Origin: Fulverythrobacter ferritrahens
GTDB taxonomy: Bacteria; Pseudomonadota; Alphaproteobacteria; Sphingomonadales; Sphingomonadaceae
Direction of reading: 5' to 3'
Assembly: GCF_020539485.1 (NCBI RefSeq)
Contig: NZ_JACDXU010000001.1
Coordinates: 620,001-684,000 of the forward strand
DNA: 64,000 nucleotides
The position numbers were made by a program, and so were the translations under genes. The notes under the pieces were generated by a model. The model saw only the letters and a list, made by a program, of their open reading frames with translations, had not been told where the DNA came from and did no database searches. Of this stretch, positions 9,030 to 18,325 are shown piece by piece; positions within the stretch are counted from its first letter, which is position 1; each line of letters opens with the position of its first letter.

Positions 9030-9907
9030 CGCCAGCCTCCGCGCGTGGCGATGTGGCGGCGGAACTGCTCCAGATCCTTCTGGCGCACTTCGCTGGCCTG
9101 GCCGCGCGGCAGGTCGCCCAGCGCAAAGGGGCCATAGGAGAGGCGCATCAGACGGCTGACCTTGAGGCCCAGATGCTCCAGCACCCGACGCACTTCACGG
9201 TTCTTGCCTTCGGTCAGCGTCATTTCGATCCACTGGTTGCGGCCCGTCCGCCGTTCCAGATTGGCATCGATCCGGCCATAATTTACGCCATCGATAGTGA
9301 CGCCTTCGATCAGCGTTTCCAGCTCGGCCTGAGAGATGTCGCCAAAGGCGCGGGCGCGATAGGTGCGCGGAATGCCGTTGGCTGGCAGTTCCATCGCGCG
9401 CTTCAGCTCGCCGTCATTGGTCAGCAACAGCAGCCCTTCGGTATTAAGGTCCAGCCTCCCGATGGGCATCAGACGGGGCGTGCCGGGGGGCAGGGCATTG
9501 CGCAGGGCGTTGTAGATGGTAGGACGGCCCTTGGGATCGCGCTCCGCCGTCAGCAGGCCCTGCGGCTTATGGAACAGGAACAGGCGCGGCGCTTCGGGCG
9601 CGGCGACCGGCTTTCCGTCCACCGTGACACCTGCCAGCGAAGTGAGGATGGTGGCCGGAGTTTCGAGTACTTCGCCGTTCAGGGCGATGCGGCCATCGGC
9701 GATCATCCGCTCGATCTCGCGGCGGCTGGCCACGCCGGCACGTGCCAGAAGCTTGGCGATCCGGTCGCCGGGCTTATCCGATGCGCGGCCTGCTGTGGGA
9801 GCTGGTCTTGCGGTCGATGCGGAAGCTCGAGGGGCGCTTCGTGCGCGCGCTCCGGGTTTCGAGGCCCGGGAGTTTCCGGCCGGAGATCTGGGGGGGCGTG
9901 GGGACAT
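9026..9907 (-). CDS. rluB: 23S rRNA pseudouridine synthase, RsuA/RluB family
   Basis: A 293-residue product with a 45-residue Arg/Pro/Ala-rich disordered head, an S4 RNA-binding domain (AKLLARAGVASRREIERMI) and a catalytic domain with GRLDLNTEGLLLLTNDG, whose Asp is the nucleophile. The GKNREVRRVLEHLGL segment is also typical. RsuA/RluB/RluE-type enzymes isomerise specific uridines in rRNA. The S4 domain and charged tail fit RluB (23S U2605) best, but the paralogue assignment is inference. It is the first gene of a two-gene unit with rsmD. Confidence 0.88.
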   Translation of the reverse strand: MSPRPPRSPAGNSRASKPGARARSAPRASASTARPAPTAGRASDKPGDRIAKLLARAGVASRREIERMIADGRIALNGEVLETPATILTSLAGVTVDGKPVAAPEAPRLFLFHKPQGLLTAERDPKGRPTIYNALRNALPPGTPRLMPIGRLDLNTEGLLLLTNDGELKRAMELPANGIPRTYRARAFGDISQAELETLIEGVTIDGVNYGRIDANLERRTGRNQWIEMTLTEGKNREVRRVLEHLGLKVSRLMRLSYGPFALGDLPRGQASEVRQKDLEQFRRHIATRGGWR

Positions 9908-10241
9908 GGCCCGCCCTTAGAACCAGAGCGGGGATGCGTCAAAGCAATGACGCTGATTGCTCTAGGGGGATCGGGGTGGGGCCTGGACTGTGCGGTCGGG
10001 CGTAATCAATTTGAAAGGCCAATCGCGCCAGAAATGTTAACCATATAAATCAACTAATCGATGTCTATGCCACACGTTTAGCAATGCGCGGACAAGAGCG
10101 GGTGGATCGATCCTGGCTATGGCAAAACGCCCGCAGCGGGCTGTTTCCGCGCGGACAGATACAACATCAGCCAGTCGGACGGAGATCGTGCGGCGGCAAT
10201 TCCAGAATGAGGCGTTGAAGGAAGGGGGCGCCAAGCCTGTA
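9908..10241. other. Gap of 334 bp without a recognised gene
   Basis: This stretch is less GC-biased than the flanks, especially 10010-10085, and must hold the promoter of the pseudouridine synthase unit. A small plus-strand frame starting at 10119 runs into the opposite strand of the gene at 10242-10445 and has no features of a real protein. I see no hairpin, repeat or RNA gene. Confidence 0.4.
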
Positions 10242-10445
10242 TCAGGTTGTCGCTCGTTCTCGCGGATGGGGCAAACGGCCCGGATTTTCGTCGCCTTCAG
10301 GGTCATAGGGGCGCCAACCCATTTGATCGCGAAGCAGGTGCGTGCCACATCGGCGGCATGTGGTCCTGTAGTCGATATTGTCATGCCACACGCGATGGCG
10401 ATGGATCCGATGACCGGTAAACGAGCAGACTAACTCACCTAACAC
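10242..10445 (-). CDS. Small Cys-containing protein of unknown function
   Basis: A 67-residue protein that looks genuine: an early Cys (ELVCSFTGHRI), a basic/aromatic middle (HRVWHDNIDYRT) and a CRRCG pair followed by GWRPYDP. The C-x2-C plus an upstream Cys and several His suggests a small metal-binding fold. From memory, similar 'FTGHR...RVWHD...YRT.C.RCG' proteins occur widely in sphingomonads without a known role. It has no signal peptide. It sits alone between the pseudouridine synthase unit and ampG in an AT-richer pocket. Confidence 0.6.
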   Translation of the reverse strand: MLGELVCSFTGHRIHRHRVWHDNIDYRTTCRRCGTHLLRDQMGWRPYDPEGDENPGRLPHPRERATT

Positions 10446-10838
10446 GCAAAAGCCCCTTATGCCGAACCGCCCTTCCAGCTTCCCCCCGGGGCCGGATGTC
10501 GTATCGATTCGATGACGACCTGATTATCTTATATTGCTGAGGATGCAGGACTTTTCTTAACAGTTGGTGTCGTTGAATTAACGATTGCACCAAAGGGCAA
10601 TGGGCGGGAGCGTGGCGAAACCGGCACGCCTGCTGTCTATCCCGAGCAGGCCGGATGCATGGGTTCGGAGATACGGCAGGAAAGGCCACGGACTTTCCCC
10701 TTCGGGATATCTGCAAGGGCGCGCGCGGGCGCGGTTTTCCTCATTTCGGTCCGGCCAGAGCGCGATCCTGTGGATGTGGCACTTTCTTTCCCGATGCGTA
10801 ACGCTAGGTTCGCCAGCCAGATAAGTGAGGAATCTTGG
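10446..10838. other. Gap of 393 bp upstream of ampG
   Basis: The segment is AT-richer around 10500-10590 and must contain the promoter for ampG and for the divergent small gene. The ampG frame stays open upstream to 10659, but that part reads as non-membrane, Arg-rich sequence unlike AmpG. No convincing RNA gene, terminator or repeat was found. Confidence 0.4.
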
Positions 10839-12473
10839 ATGTCAGGAAAGCGTCGGGGCGTCGGCCTGCTAGTTACGGCCTTCTCGAACCGTAAAACCGG
10901 CATCATGCTGATCTATGGCATGGCTTCGGGCCTGCCATATGCGCTTCTGCTCGGGACATTGTACGCCTGGCTGGGGGAGACTGGGGTCGATCTTGAAACG
11001 ATGGGTGTTTTCTCGCTCATCGGTCTGGCTTACGCCTTCAAATTCCTCTGGTCTCCCTTGGTGGATAAGGGCCGGGTGCCAATTTTGTGGCGGCTGGGGC
11101 GCAGGCGTAGTTGGCTCCTGCCAATTCAGGCGCTTGTGGGCCTTGTCCTGATCGCACTTTCTGCCATTAATCCAGAGACTTCCATCGGGTTGTTCTCCAT
11201 CCTTGCAGGAATGGCTGCATTCGCCAGCGCGACACAGGATATCGTTATCGATGCCTGGCGCGTGGAAGTGGCCGACGAGGCTGCTCCGCTGGAAGTACTC
11301 TCTTCGGTGTATCAATTGGGCTATCGCCTCGCCGCGCTCGCGGGCGGTGCATTGGCACTAATCGTTGCAGCGAGAACCGGCTGGCCGGCGGTCTATTTCG
11401 GGTTCGGCATATTCATGCTGCTGGTGCTGGTCATCAGCCTATTCGCTCCAGACACAGTTGCTGAAGATTCCGAAGAAGAAGCCGGGGCGGATAGACCGCG
11501 ATTGTCGAAGCGAGTTCGTTACCCCGCACTTGCTCTGGTCGCGCTGCTTTGGGGATGGGCGCTTGCCACTGTGCTCGTTTTCATGGTCCGTTCCTTGGGC
11601 GCTGAACCCGAATTTCGGCCAAATCCCACTGATTTTATACAGTTTTATGGTCCTTTGATCGTCATCGCCACAGTGGTCGTGCCCGCGATCCTGGCGGCCG
11701 TTCTCGATGGCTGGCAAAAACAGGGCAAGCATCTCGAGCATGGGGAAAGCGCCCGGTCACCGCGGAGTTTTGTCGATTACGCATATTCTGCCCTGATCGA
11801 TCCGCTGGCCGAATTGGTGGGGCGGCTACGCTGGGCAGCTATTCTCGTTCTTGCGATCGTTCTGACCTATCGCCTCACGGACTCGATCTGGGGGCCATTC
11901 GCGCTGCCGTTCTATCTACAGGAGCTGCACTACACGAATGATGAGGTCGCGATTGCCTCCAAGTTCTTCGGGGTAGGGATGACGATGGCGGGCATTGGAT
12001 TGTCGGCCTTGTTGTTCACCTATGTCGGACGAATGCCGACTGTAATCCTCGGGGCCGTTCTGGCTGCTGCTTCCAACCTGTTATATGCCGATCTCGCCCA
12101 AGGCGGCGCGGGGCTGGACGCTTTCGGCAGGATTACGGGTTTCTATTGGGCAGCTGCCGAATTCGGTGCAGATTCTCGCCTGGGGCGTTTGCTTCTGGCC
12201 ATCGCAGGCGAGAACCTCTCTGGTGGGATCGCCGGGGCCGCCTTTGTGGCCTATCTTTCGTCAATTACGGCAAAGAGCCACGCCGCTGTACAATATGCCC
12301 TGCTTTCCTCGCTTACCGTGCTGGTAGGGTCGTTGGGACGAGCAGCACTTGGCGAGAAGATCGATACATCGGGCTATGCGCCGGTCTTCTATCTGACCGC
12401 GGGCATCGGCACTGTCGCCATCGTCCTGTGCATCATCGAAGCCATCAGGCAGTCGTCCCGGTCCAAGGCCTGA
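10839..12473 (+). CDS. ampG: AmpG-type muropeptide permease (MFS)
   Basis: A 544-residue inner-membrane transporter that carries anhydro-MurNAc-GlcNAc peptides into the cytoplasm for peptidoglycan recycling. The N-terminus has the AmpG hallmark GMASGLPYALLLGTLYAWL, then GLAYAFKFLWSPLVDK and a loop with GRRRSWLLP; ASATQDIVIDAWRVE in TM4 is also diagnostic. It has about 12-14 hydrophobic segments and an 80-residue central insertion (around residues 330-400) with a charged loop. I chose ATG 10839 because GAGG lies 8 nt upstream. Codon choice is more relaxed than in flanking genes. LdcA and the Mur ligase near 57 kb could act on the imported peptides. Confidence 0.88.
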   Translation: MSGKRRGVGLLVTAFSNRKTGIMLIYGMASGLPYALLLGTLYAWLGETGVDLETMGVFSLIGLAYAFKFLWSPLVDKGRVPILWRLGRRRSWLLPIQALVGLVLIALSAINPETSIGLFSILAGMAAFASATQDIVIDAWRVEVADEAAPLEVLSSVYQLGYRLAALAGGALALIVAARTGWPAVYFGFGIFMLLVLVISLFAPDTVAEDSEEEAGADRPRLSKRVRYPALALVALLWGWALATVLVFMVRSLGAEPEFRPNPTDFIQFYGPLIVIATVVVPAILAAVLDGWQKQGKHLEHGESARSPRSFVDYAYSALIDPLAELVGRLRWAAILVLAIVLTYRLTDSIWGPFALPFYLQELHYTNDEVAIASKFFGVGMTMAGIGLSALLFTYVGRMPTVILGAVLAAASNLLYADLAQGGAGLDAFGRITGFYWAAAEFGADSRLGRLLLAIAGENLSGGIAGAAFVAYLSSITAKSHAAVQYALLSSLTVLVGSLGRAALGEKIDTSGYAPVFYLTAGIGTVAIVLCIIEAIRQSSRSKA

Positions 12474-12488
12474 GGTGCATTCGAACAG

Positions 12489-12515
12489 GGACTGAGCGCA
12501 GCCAGGCCTCAGTCC
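12489..12515. terminator. Inverted repeat between convergent ampG and folC
   Basis: A perfect 8-bp stem (12489-12496 with 12508-12515) lies between the two convergent genes and overlaps the folC stop codon. It has no T-run, so a bidirectional terminator is only a possibility. Confidence 0.35.
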
Positions 12516-13831
12516 GGCACTTCCTCATTCGCTTCCAGCACCACGCCTGCCAGATAGAGCGAACCGGCGATCAGCACGGTATGCGCGCCGGGGGTGAAGC
12601 TGGCCAAAGCCTCCTGCACGTTCTGCGCGGGCGCGGCGTCTGCGATGCCGAGGGCCATGGCGGCAGTGGCGATGTCTTCCGGACTGTGGCAATCGTGGCC
12701 GGTGATCGGCACGGTGCGTATCTGGGCGATCATCGGGGCGATCGGCTCCAGGAATTCGGCGATGGGCCGGTTGGACATCATGCCCATGATTAGCGCAAGG
12801 CCGCTGTGGCCCGCCAGCGCGCGGGCAATCGCCTGCGCGGCATCGGGGTTGTGCCCGCCATCGAGAATGAATTCCGCGCCCGGCACCATCGCGGTGATCG
12901 GGCCCTTGCGCAGGGCCTGCAGGCGCGCGGGCCAGCGGGCGCTGACGATTCCCTGAGCCATGGCCTCGGGCGTTACCGAAACCACATTCTGATGGCGCAG
13001 CATGGCCACGGCCAGCGCGGCATTTTCACCCTGATGCTTGCCATAGAGAGAGGGTAGCGGCAGTTCGAGATCGCCTGCCGCGTCGCGATAATGGAGCTTG
13101 TCGTCCACATGGACGGACCATTCCTGCCCGCGCATGGCAACGCTGGTGCGTGCTTCCTTGGCCAGGCGAATGACCTGCGCGGTTGCTTCGGGCGGATAGG
13201 ACATGGTGACGAGCGGCGCGCCCGCGCGAGCTATATGCGCTTTCTCGAAGGCAATGCGGGCCAGTGGATGTGCCGGCGCACCCGGATCTTCGCGCAGCAG
13301 GAAGGCTTCATGGTCGATCCCCAGCGAGGCAATGCCGCAGGCGACCGGATTTTCCAGAACATTGGTGGCGTCGAACCGCCCGCCAAGGCCCACTTCGATC
13401 ACGCAGGCATCGGCCGGGATGCGCGAAAAGGCGAGGAAAGTGGCAGCGGTCGTCACTTCGAAGAAGCTCGGCCCCAGATCCTCGCTGGCGTCCAGCACTT
13501 CCTTCAGCAAAGCGCCGAGGAGTTGATCGCTGATCAGCCTGCCGGCCAGCCGAATACGTTCATTATAGCGCACCAGATGGGGCTTGGTGGCGGTGTGGAC
13601 CGTCAGCCCCTGCGCCTCCAGCATATAGCGCAGATAGGTGCAGGTGGAGCCCTTGCCATTGGTGCCCGCGACATGGAACGTCGGCGGCAGGTGCTTCTGC
13701 GGATCACCGAGGCGCTTCAATATCTCGCGGATCGTTTCCAGGCCGAAACGGCCCTGCGGCAGGGTCAGGGCGGCGAGCCGGTCCAGCTCGCGCTGGACCT
13801 CAGGATCGTCCGAGGTGGCGAAATCGCGCAT
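12509..13831 (-). CDS. folC: Bifunctional dihydrofolate synthase / folylpolyglutamate synthase
   Basis: A 440-residue Mur-ligase-fold enzyme that adds Glu to dihydropteroate and then to tetrahydrofolates. It has the ATP loop VAGTNGKGSTCTYL, the ITAATFLAF-like segment read here as VTTAATFLAF, the EVGLGGRFDATN metal-site motif, SLGIDHEAFL and ILDGGHNPDAA. Length fits the family. It is the last gene of the trpB-trpA-accD-folC run, 31 bp after accD, an arrangement common in sphingomonads. Confidence 0.95.
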   Translation of the reverse strand: MRDFATSDDPEVQRELDRLAALTLPQGRFGLETIREILKRLGDPQKHLPPTFHVAGTNGKGSTCTYLRYMLEAQGLTVHTATKPHLVRYNERIRLAGRLISDQLLGALLKEVLDASEDLGPSFFEVTTAATFLAFSRIPADACVIEVGLGGRFDATNVLENPVACGIASLGIDHEAFLLREDPGAPAHPLARIAFEKAHIARAGAPLVTMSYPPEATAQVIRLAKEARTSVAMRGQEWSVHVDDKLHYRDAAGDLELPLPSLYGKHQGENAALAVAMLRHQNVVSVTPEAMAQGIVSARWPARLQALRKGPITAMVPGAEFILDGGHNPDAAQAIARALAGHSGLALIMGMMSNRPIAEFLEPIAPMIAQIRTVPITGHDCHSPEDIATAAMALGIADAAPAQNVQEALASFTPGAHTVLIAGSLYLAGVVLEANEEVPD

Positions 13832-13862
13832 CAGCTATGTCCTGCGATTGTGCTCTTGGGGC

Positions 13863-14711
13863 TCAGGCGGCCTTGGCCGGGCTGAGATAGTCCAGCAGCG
13901 TGGCCAAGGTCTGGCGCAGATCCTTGCGCTCCACCACCATGTCCACCATGCCGTGCTGGTGGAGATATTCCGCGCGCTGGAACCCTTCGGGCAGCTTTTC
14001 GCGGATCGTCTCCTGGATCACGCGCTGGCCTGCGAAGGCGATAAGCGCGCCGGGTTCGGCAATGTGGATGTCGCCCAGCATGGCGTAGCTGGCAGTGACG
14101 CCGCCCGTGGTCGGATCTGCCAGTACCACGATATAGGGCAGGCCTGCTTCCTTCAGGCGGCGGGTCATCACGGTGGCCTTGGGCATCTGCATCAGGCTGA
14201 GTATGCCTTCCTGCATACGCGCACCGCCTGCGGCCGTGACTACTATATAGGCGCATTTTTCAGCCAGAGCCTTCTCCGCACCGGCGCAGAAGGCCGCACC
14301 CACTGCCATGCCCATGGAGCCGCCCATGAAGCCGAAATCCTGTACGCCCACCACGGCCTTACGTCCTTCGATATGCCCGGAAGCGGCAGTGAAGGCGTCA
14401 GGATGGGCGGAATTGGCACGGGCGGCCTTGAGGCGATCCGTATAGCGCTTGGAATCCCGGAACTTCAGCGGGTCTTCCTTCACCTTGGGCGCGGGCAGCA
14501 GCTTGAAGCCTTCGTCCAGAATCTGCGCCAGGCGGGGATCGGCACCAATGCGGCCATGATGGCCGCAGCGCGGGCAGACGCTGAGGTTCGCCTCATATTC
14601 CTGGGTGAACAGCATTTCCCCGCAACCGGGGCACTTCACCCACAGATTGTCGGGAGATTCGCGCTTGTTGCCGAAGGGCAGCGCATTGCGAACGCGGGAA
14701 AGCCAGCTCAT
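13863..14711 (-). CDS. accD: Acetyl-CoA carboxylase carboxyltransferase subunit beta
   Basis: A 282-residue beta subunit that, with AccA, transfers CO2 from biotin to acetyl-CoA for fatty acid synthesis. The N-terminal zinc ribbon is complete (CPGCGEML, then CPRCGHHG). The carboxyltransferase domain shows [41 protein letters not shown] and the [21 protein letters not shown] segment. The start overlaps the trpA stop by 4 nt, indicating coupling. It ends with a short Ala/Lys tail. Confidence 0.96.
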   Translation of the reverse strand: MSWLSRVRNALPFGNKRESPDNLWVKCPGCGEMLFTQEYEANLSVCPRCGHHGRIGADPRLAQILDEGFKLLPAPKVKEDPLKFRDSKRYTDRLKAARANSAHPDAFTAASGHIEGRKAVVGVQDFGFMGGSMGMAVGAAFCAGAEKALAEKCAYIVVTAAGGARMQEGILSLMQMPKATVMTRRLKEAGLPYIVVLADPTTGGVTASYAMLGDIHIAEPGALIAFAGQRVIQETIREKLPEGFQRAEYLHQHGMVDMVVERKDLRQTLATLLDYLSPAKAA

Positions 14712-15499
14712 GCGACTGTTTCTCGTGCATTATGGACCGCCTTGGCAAGTGCGGCGGTCAGTTCCTTGAGCGGCGCGGCAGCGTTTTCGCCATGCTCCGC
14801 GACGATATCGATGAAGGCGGAGCCGACCACTACGCCATCGGCCACACGGGCAATCGCCTCGGCCTGTTCGGGCGTGCGCACGCCGAAGCCTACCGCCACG
14901 GGCAGATCTGTGGAGGCCTTGAGCCTCGTTACCGCTTCCTCAATGGAAGCCAGCGCCGCCTGCTGCTTGCCGGTGATCCCGGCCACAGAGACGTAATAAA
15001 GGAACCCGCCCGATCCTTCGAGCACGGCGGGAAGCCGTGCGGCGTCGGTGGTGGGGGTGGCAAGGCGGATCATGTTGAGGCCAGCGCCGCGCAGTTGCGG
15101 CCCAAGCTCGGCATCTTCCTCTGGCGGAATGTCCACGCAGATCACGCCATCGACGCCTGCCTTGGCGGCTTCGGCGGCGAACCAGTCGGCCCCGCGGTGG
15201 ATCATGGGATTGGCATAGCCCATCAGCACCAGCGGCACCTCCGGATGGCGCGCACGGAACCCGGCTGCGAGGGCGAGGATGTCGGCTGTGGTCGTGCCCT
15301 TGGCCAGTGCGCGCAAATTCGCCGCCTGGATCGCCGGGCCATCGGCCATGGGATCGGTGAAGGGCATACCCAGTTCGATCACATCGGCCCCGCCTGCGAC
15401 AAGGGCATCGAGATTGGCGGCAGTATCGCCATCTCCGGCGGTGATGAAGCAGACAAGGGCGGGATGGCCCTTGCCGAATGCACTCTCGAAGCGGCTCAT
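14708..15499 (-). CDS. trpA: Tryptophan synthase alpha chain
   Basis: A 263-residue TIM barrel that cleaves indole-3-glycerol phosphate and channels indole to TrpB. The catalytic Glu lies in [14 protein letters not shown] and the catalytic Asp in CVDIPPEED. The phosphate-binding loops [11 protein letters not shown] and [10 protein letters not shown] are intact. It overlaps trpB by 4 nt upstream and accD by 4 nt downstream, so trpBA-accD is tightly coupled. Confidence 0.96.
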   Translation of the reverse strand: MSRFESAFGKGHPALVCFITAGDGDTAANLDALVAGGADVIELGMPFTDPMADGPAIQAANLRALAKGTTTADILALAAGFRARHPEVPLVLMGYANPMIHRGADWFAAEAAKAGVDGVICVDIPPEEDAELGPQLRGAGLNMIRLATPTTDAARLPAVLEGSGGFLYYVSVAGITGKQQAALASIEEAVTRLKASTDLPVAVGFGVRTPEQAEAIARVADGVVVGSAFIDIVAEHGENAAAPLKELTAALAKAVHNARETVA

Positions 15500-16710
15500 A
15501 TCTTGGCCCCCAGCGCGTCGGCCACGGTGAAGATGTCCTTGTCGCCACGGCCCGAGACGTTGACGAGGATCATCTGGTCCTTGCCGTAATCCTTGGCGAG
15601 TTTGGGCAGGGCGGCCAGCGCATGGGCGCTTTCCAGTGCCGGAATGATGCCTTCAAGGCGGCAGCAGAGCTGGAAGGCTTCCAGCGCCTCGTCATCATTG
15701 ATCGGCAGGTATTTTACCCGGCCGATATCGTGGAGCCAGCTATGTTCCGGCCCGATACCCGGATAATCGAGCCCGGCGCTGATCGAGTGGGCCTCGATGA
15801 TCTGGCCGTCCTCATCCTGCAGCAGATAGGTCTTGTTGCCGTGCAGCACCCCCGGCGAACCACCGGTGAGGCTGGCGGCGTGCTTGTCGGTCTCCACGCC
15901 GTGCCCGCCGGCCTCGACCCCGATCATCGCCACTTCGGGATCGTCCAGGAAGGGGTGGAACAGGCCGATCGCATTCGATCCGCCGCCCACGGCTGCCAGC
16001 AGCAGATCGGGCAATTTGCCCGTGCGTTCCAGCATCTGGGCGCGGGCTTCCTTGCCGATCACGCTCTGGAAATCGCGCACGAGCTCCGGATAGGGATGGG
16101 GGCCGGCTGCGGTGCCGATGATGTAGAAAGTGTCATGAACATTGGCGACCCAGTCGCGCATCGCCTCGTTCATCGCGTCCTTCAGCGTCTTGGCGCCGGA
16201 TTCCACGGGGATCACCTCCGCGCCCAGCAGCTTCATGCGGAAGACGTTGGGCTGCTGGCGGGCCACGTCGGTGGAGCCCATATAGATCACGCAAGGCAGG
16301 CCGAAGCGCGCGCAGACGGTGGCCGTGGCCACACCATGCTGGCCAGCGCCGGTTTCCGCGATGATCCGCGTCTTGCCCATGCGGATGGCGAGCAGGATCT
16401 GCCCGATGCAATTGTTGATCTTGTGCGCGCCCGTGTGGTTCAGCTCCTCGCGCTTGAACCAGATCTGGCCACCGCCGAAGTGCTCCGTCAGCCGCTCTGC
16501 GAAATAGAGGGGGCTGGGACGGCCGACATAATGGGCCATCAGGCTGTCGAACTCGGCCTTGAAGGCAGGGTCTGCCTTGGCCGCGCGATATTCCTTCTCC
16601 AGGTCGAGGATGAGCGGCATCAGCGTTTCGGCGACATAGCGGCCGCCGAACTGGCCGAAGTGCCCACGCTCGTCAGGCTGGGTGCGGAATGAGTTGGCTA
16701 GGTCTGTCAT
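15496..16710 (-). CDS. trpB: Tryptophan synthase beta chain
   Basis: A 404-residue PLP enzyme that joins indole and serine. The PLP lysine is in HTGAHKINN, the phosphate-binding loop is GGGSNAIG, and RDQGRFG-type features appear as [17 protein letters not shown] at the start and [12 protein letters not shown] near the end. I place the start at ATG 16710 (MTDLANSF); the frame is open to 16983, but that part is not TrpB-like. A 14-bp hairpin lies about 75 nt upstream in the presumed leader. trpF is separated from trpB by a plus-strand gene. Confidence 0.96.
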   Translation of the reverse strand: MTDLANSFRTQPDERGHFGQFGGRYVAETLMPLILDLEKEYRAAKADPAFKAEFDSLMAHYVGRPSPLYFAERLTEHFGGGQIWFKREELNHTGAHKINNCIGQILLAIRMGKTRIIAETGAGQHGVATATVCARFGLPCVIYMGSTDVARQQPNVFRMKLLGAEVIPVESGAKTLKDAMNEAMRDWVANVHDTFYIIGTAAGPHPYPELVRDFQSVIGKEARAQMLERTGKLPDLLLAAVGGGSNAIGLFHPFLDDPEVAMIGVEAGGHGVETDKHAASLTGGSPGVLHGNKTYLLQDEDGQIIEAHSISAGLDYPGIGPEHSWLHDIGRVKYLPINDDEALEAFQLCCRLEGIIPALESAHALAALPKLAKDYGKDQMILVNVSGRGDKDIFTVADALGAKI

Positions 16711-16783
16711 ATCCGCCCGGGCGATTGGCAGAGAGGTATGCGCAAGTCCAGAGCTTTGGCACATGCGTGCGGCTGCTTGCCCT

Positions 16784-16817
16784 AACAGGCAGGTGTGGGG
16801 TGGCCACACTGCCTGTT
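16784..16817 (-). promoter_or_regulatory. Strong inverted repeat in the trpB leader
   Basis: Arms 16784-16792 and 16809-16817 (9 bp) plus inner arms 16794-16798 and 16804-16808 (5 bp) make a 14-bp stem with one bulged base and a 5-nt loop, 74 nt before the trpB start. No T-run follows on either strand and no Trp-rich leader peptide is visible, so it is not a classical trp attenuator. It could be an mRNA structure or a regulator site. Confidence 0.45.
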
Positions 16818-16951
16818 GCGAAATTGCAGCGGTTTCTCCTCGCGGATTTTGAATCTTCTGGAAACGCTGCCCCGCGGAATTTCCGGCCTCTCCGACGGGG
16901 TCTGAATTATATTTCACAGGAAAGTTTGAACCTTTCTCTCTGATGAACGAA

Positions 16952-16973
16952 TATGTTGTAGATATGCAACATA
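16952..16973. promoter_or_regulatory. Dyad in the divergent trpB / beta-barrel gene spacer
   Basis: TATGTTG (16952-16958) is repeated inverted as CAACATA (16967-16973) with an 8-nt spacer, inside the AT-richest part of the 369-bp spacer and 107 nt before the beta-barrel gene start. The geometry suits a dimeric repressor or activator. No regulator is assigned. The rest of the spacer holds the trpB leader hairpin and the 5' UTR hairpin. Confidence 0.4.
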
Positions 16974-17035
16974 GAACTACCATCGAGAAAGATGAATGCT
17001 CAGTTCACTTGAATGACAGGAACCGATGCCTAGCT

Positions 17036-17060
17036 AGCCCCTCGTCCCTTGCGAGGGGCT
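17036..17060 (+). promoter_or_regulatory. 5' UTR stem-loop and strong RBS of the beta-barrel gene
   Basis: A perfect 9-bp GC-rich stem (17036-17044 with 17052-17060) ends 6 nt before a strong AAGGAG at 17067-17072, which is 7 nt from ATG 17080. A stem just ahead of the ribosome site is typical of long-lived messages for abundant outer-membrane proteins. This function is inferred; without a T-run it is unlikely to terminate transcription. Confidence 0.5.
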
Positions 17061-17079
17061 GAATTAAAGGAGATTACCT

Positions 17080-17535
17080 ATGCGTCGTGTTGTTCTCACC
17101 CTGGCTGCCCTTGCAGCTTCTGCCGCTGTGGCTTCGCCCGCTTTCGCAAACGAAGCGCGCGTTGAAGCACGCGGCGGTGTGATCTGGGGCGGCGGTAACG
17201 AAGAAGCTACCGCAGGCATCGCCGCGGGCTACGATTTCGACCTCGGCAGCGCCGCATTCGCGGGTGTCGAAGTTTCGGCCGACAAGGCTCTGGCTGGCGG
17301 TGCCGATATCGGCGTCGGGTTCACCGGCCGCGTTGGCCTGAAGGCCTCCGAAGCCACCAAGGTCTATGTCGATGGCGGCTACACCGTCAGCGACGGCGAA
17401 GACACCCCCCATGTTGGCGCCGGCATCGAGCAGAAGCTTGGCAAGAACCTCTATGGCAAGGTGTTCTACCGTCACAACTTCAGCGACTTCACCGACACCA
17501 ACACCGTTGGCATCGGCGCTGGCGTGAAGTTCTGA
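17080..17535 (+). CDS. Small outer-membrane beta-barrel protein
   Basis: A 151-residue exported protein with a signal peptide of about 23 residues (cleavage after AFA). The mature part alternates polar and hydrophobic residues in short Gly-rich strands, as in 8-stranded opacity/OmpW-like barrels, and ends in GIGAGVKF with a C-terminal Phe, the usual outer-membrane assembly signal. The start has an excellent AAGGAG, the mRNA has a 5' stem-loop, and a strong terminator follows at 17562, all suggesting a well-expressed single-gene unit. It interrupts the trpF-trpB order on the other strand. Confidence 0.82.
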   Translation: MRRVVLTLAALAASAAVASPAFANEARVEARGGVIWGGGNEEATAGIAAGYDFDLGSAAFAGVEVSADKALAGGADIGVGFTGRVGLKASEATKVYVDGGYTVSDGEDTPHVGAGIEQKLGKNLYGKVFYRHNFSDFTDTNTVGIGAGVKF

Positions 17536-17561
17536 TCCGGCTCAGCCGATTGGGTAAAGCG

Positions 17562-17597
17562 AAGGGCGGCCTGGAAACGGGCCGCCCTTTTCTTTTG
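17562..17597 (+). terminator. Rho-independent terminator of the beta-barrel gene
   Basis: A perfect 10-bp stem (17562-17571 with 17580-17589) is followed by TTTTCTTTT, 27 nt after the stop codon. It also lies 30 nt from the convergent trpF stop and may insulate both genes. Confidence 0.88.
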
Positions 17598-17626
17598 TCC
17601 CGCGGGGATGGTGAGCTGCTGCGCCC

Positions 17627-18268
17627 TCAGGCGGCGCGCACAGCCTTGCAGAATTCAGCAATCTTATCCGCATCCTTCACGCCCGGCGCGCTTTCCACGC
17701 CGGAAGACGTATCGACCAGCGGCGCATGAGTGGTGCGGATCGCCTCGCCGACATTGGCGGGGGTCAGTCCTCCGGCCAGCCCCCAGGGCGTGGGTCCGCG
17801 ATAGAGTTCCAGCAGGGACCAGTCGAAGGCAAGGCCCATGCCGCCCGGCAGGGAGCCCTTGGGCGTTTTGGCATCGAACAGGATGAAATCCGCTACTTCG
17901 CGATAGGCCGTCGCCATGCCGACATCACGCCCGGCGGCAACGGGTAGAACCTTCCAGACAGGCAGGCCGAAACGGGTCTTCACTTCGGCCACACGCTCGG
18001 GCGTTTCCGCGCCGTGTAGCTGGAGTATGTCGATTTTCCCCGCTGCTGCGGCCTGCGCGATGGCATGATCGTCAGCATCGACGAACAGCCCCACCTTGGC
18101 GATGCTGTCCCCAGCCAAGGCGCCCAGCTGTGCTGCGCCCTCCAGCGACAGGAAGCGCGGGGAGGGCGGATAGAAATTGAAGCCCACATAATCCGCGCGC
18201 GCGGCGATGGTCGCCTCCAGCGTCTGCGGGGTAGTGATTCCACATATCTTGATCGAGACTCTTGTCAT
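17627..18268 (-). CDS. trpF: Phosphoribosylanthranilate isomerase
   Basis: A 213-residue TIM barrel catalysing the third committed step of tryptophan synthesis. The start VSIKICGITTP carries the catalytic Cys, LQLHGAETPE and FILFDAKTPKGSLPGGMGLAFDW are typical, and GGLTPANVGEAI with VDTSSGVESAPGVKD binds phosphate. It lies upstream of trpB on the same strand, but the plus-strand beta-barrel gene lies between, so it has its own transcript unless read-through occurs. It is divergent from the lipoprotein gene at 18326 with a 57-bp gap. Confidence 0.94.
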   Translation of the reverse strand: MTRVSIKICGITTPQTLEATIAARADYVGFNFYPPSPRFLSLEGAAQLGALAGDSIAKVGLFVDADDHAIAQAAAAGKIDILQLHGAETPERVAEVKTRFGLPVWKVLPVAAGRDVGMATAYREVADFILFDAKTPKGSLPGGMGLAFDWSLLELYRGPTPWGLAGGLTPANVGEAIRTTHAPLVDTSSGVESAPGVKDADKIAEFCKAVRAA

Positions 18269-18325
18269 TCTCTGTCCGTTTTGGAACTCTCCCCGCGCCT
18301 ATTGCATAGGTTGGGGGAAGAAAGA

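Noticed and set aside
10119-10433. 104-codon plus-strand frame
   Set aside because: It overlaps the better-supported CxxC gene on the minus strand and has no protein features.
16711-16860. Possible trp attenuator before trpB
   Set aside because: The hairpin lacks a T-run and no leader peptide with repeated Trp codons is present.
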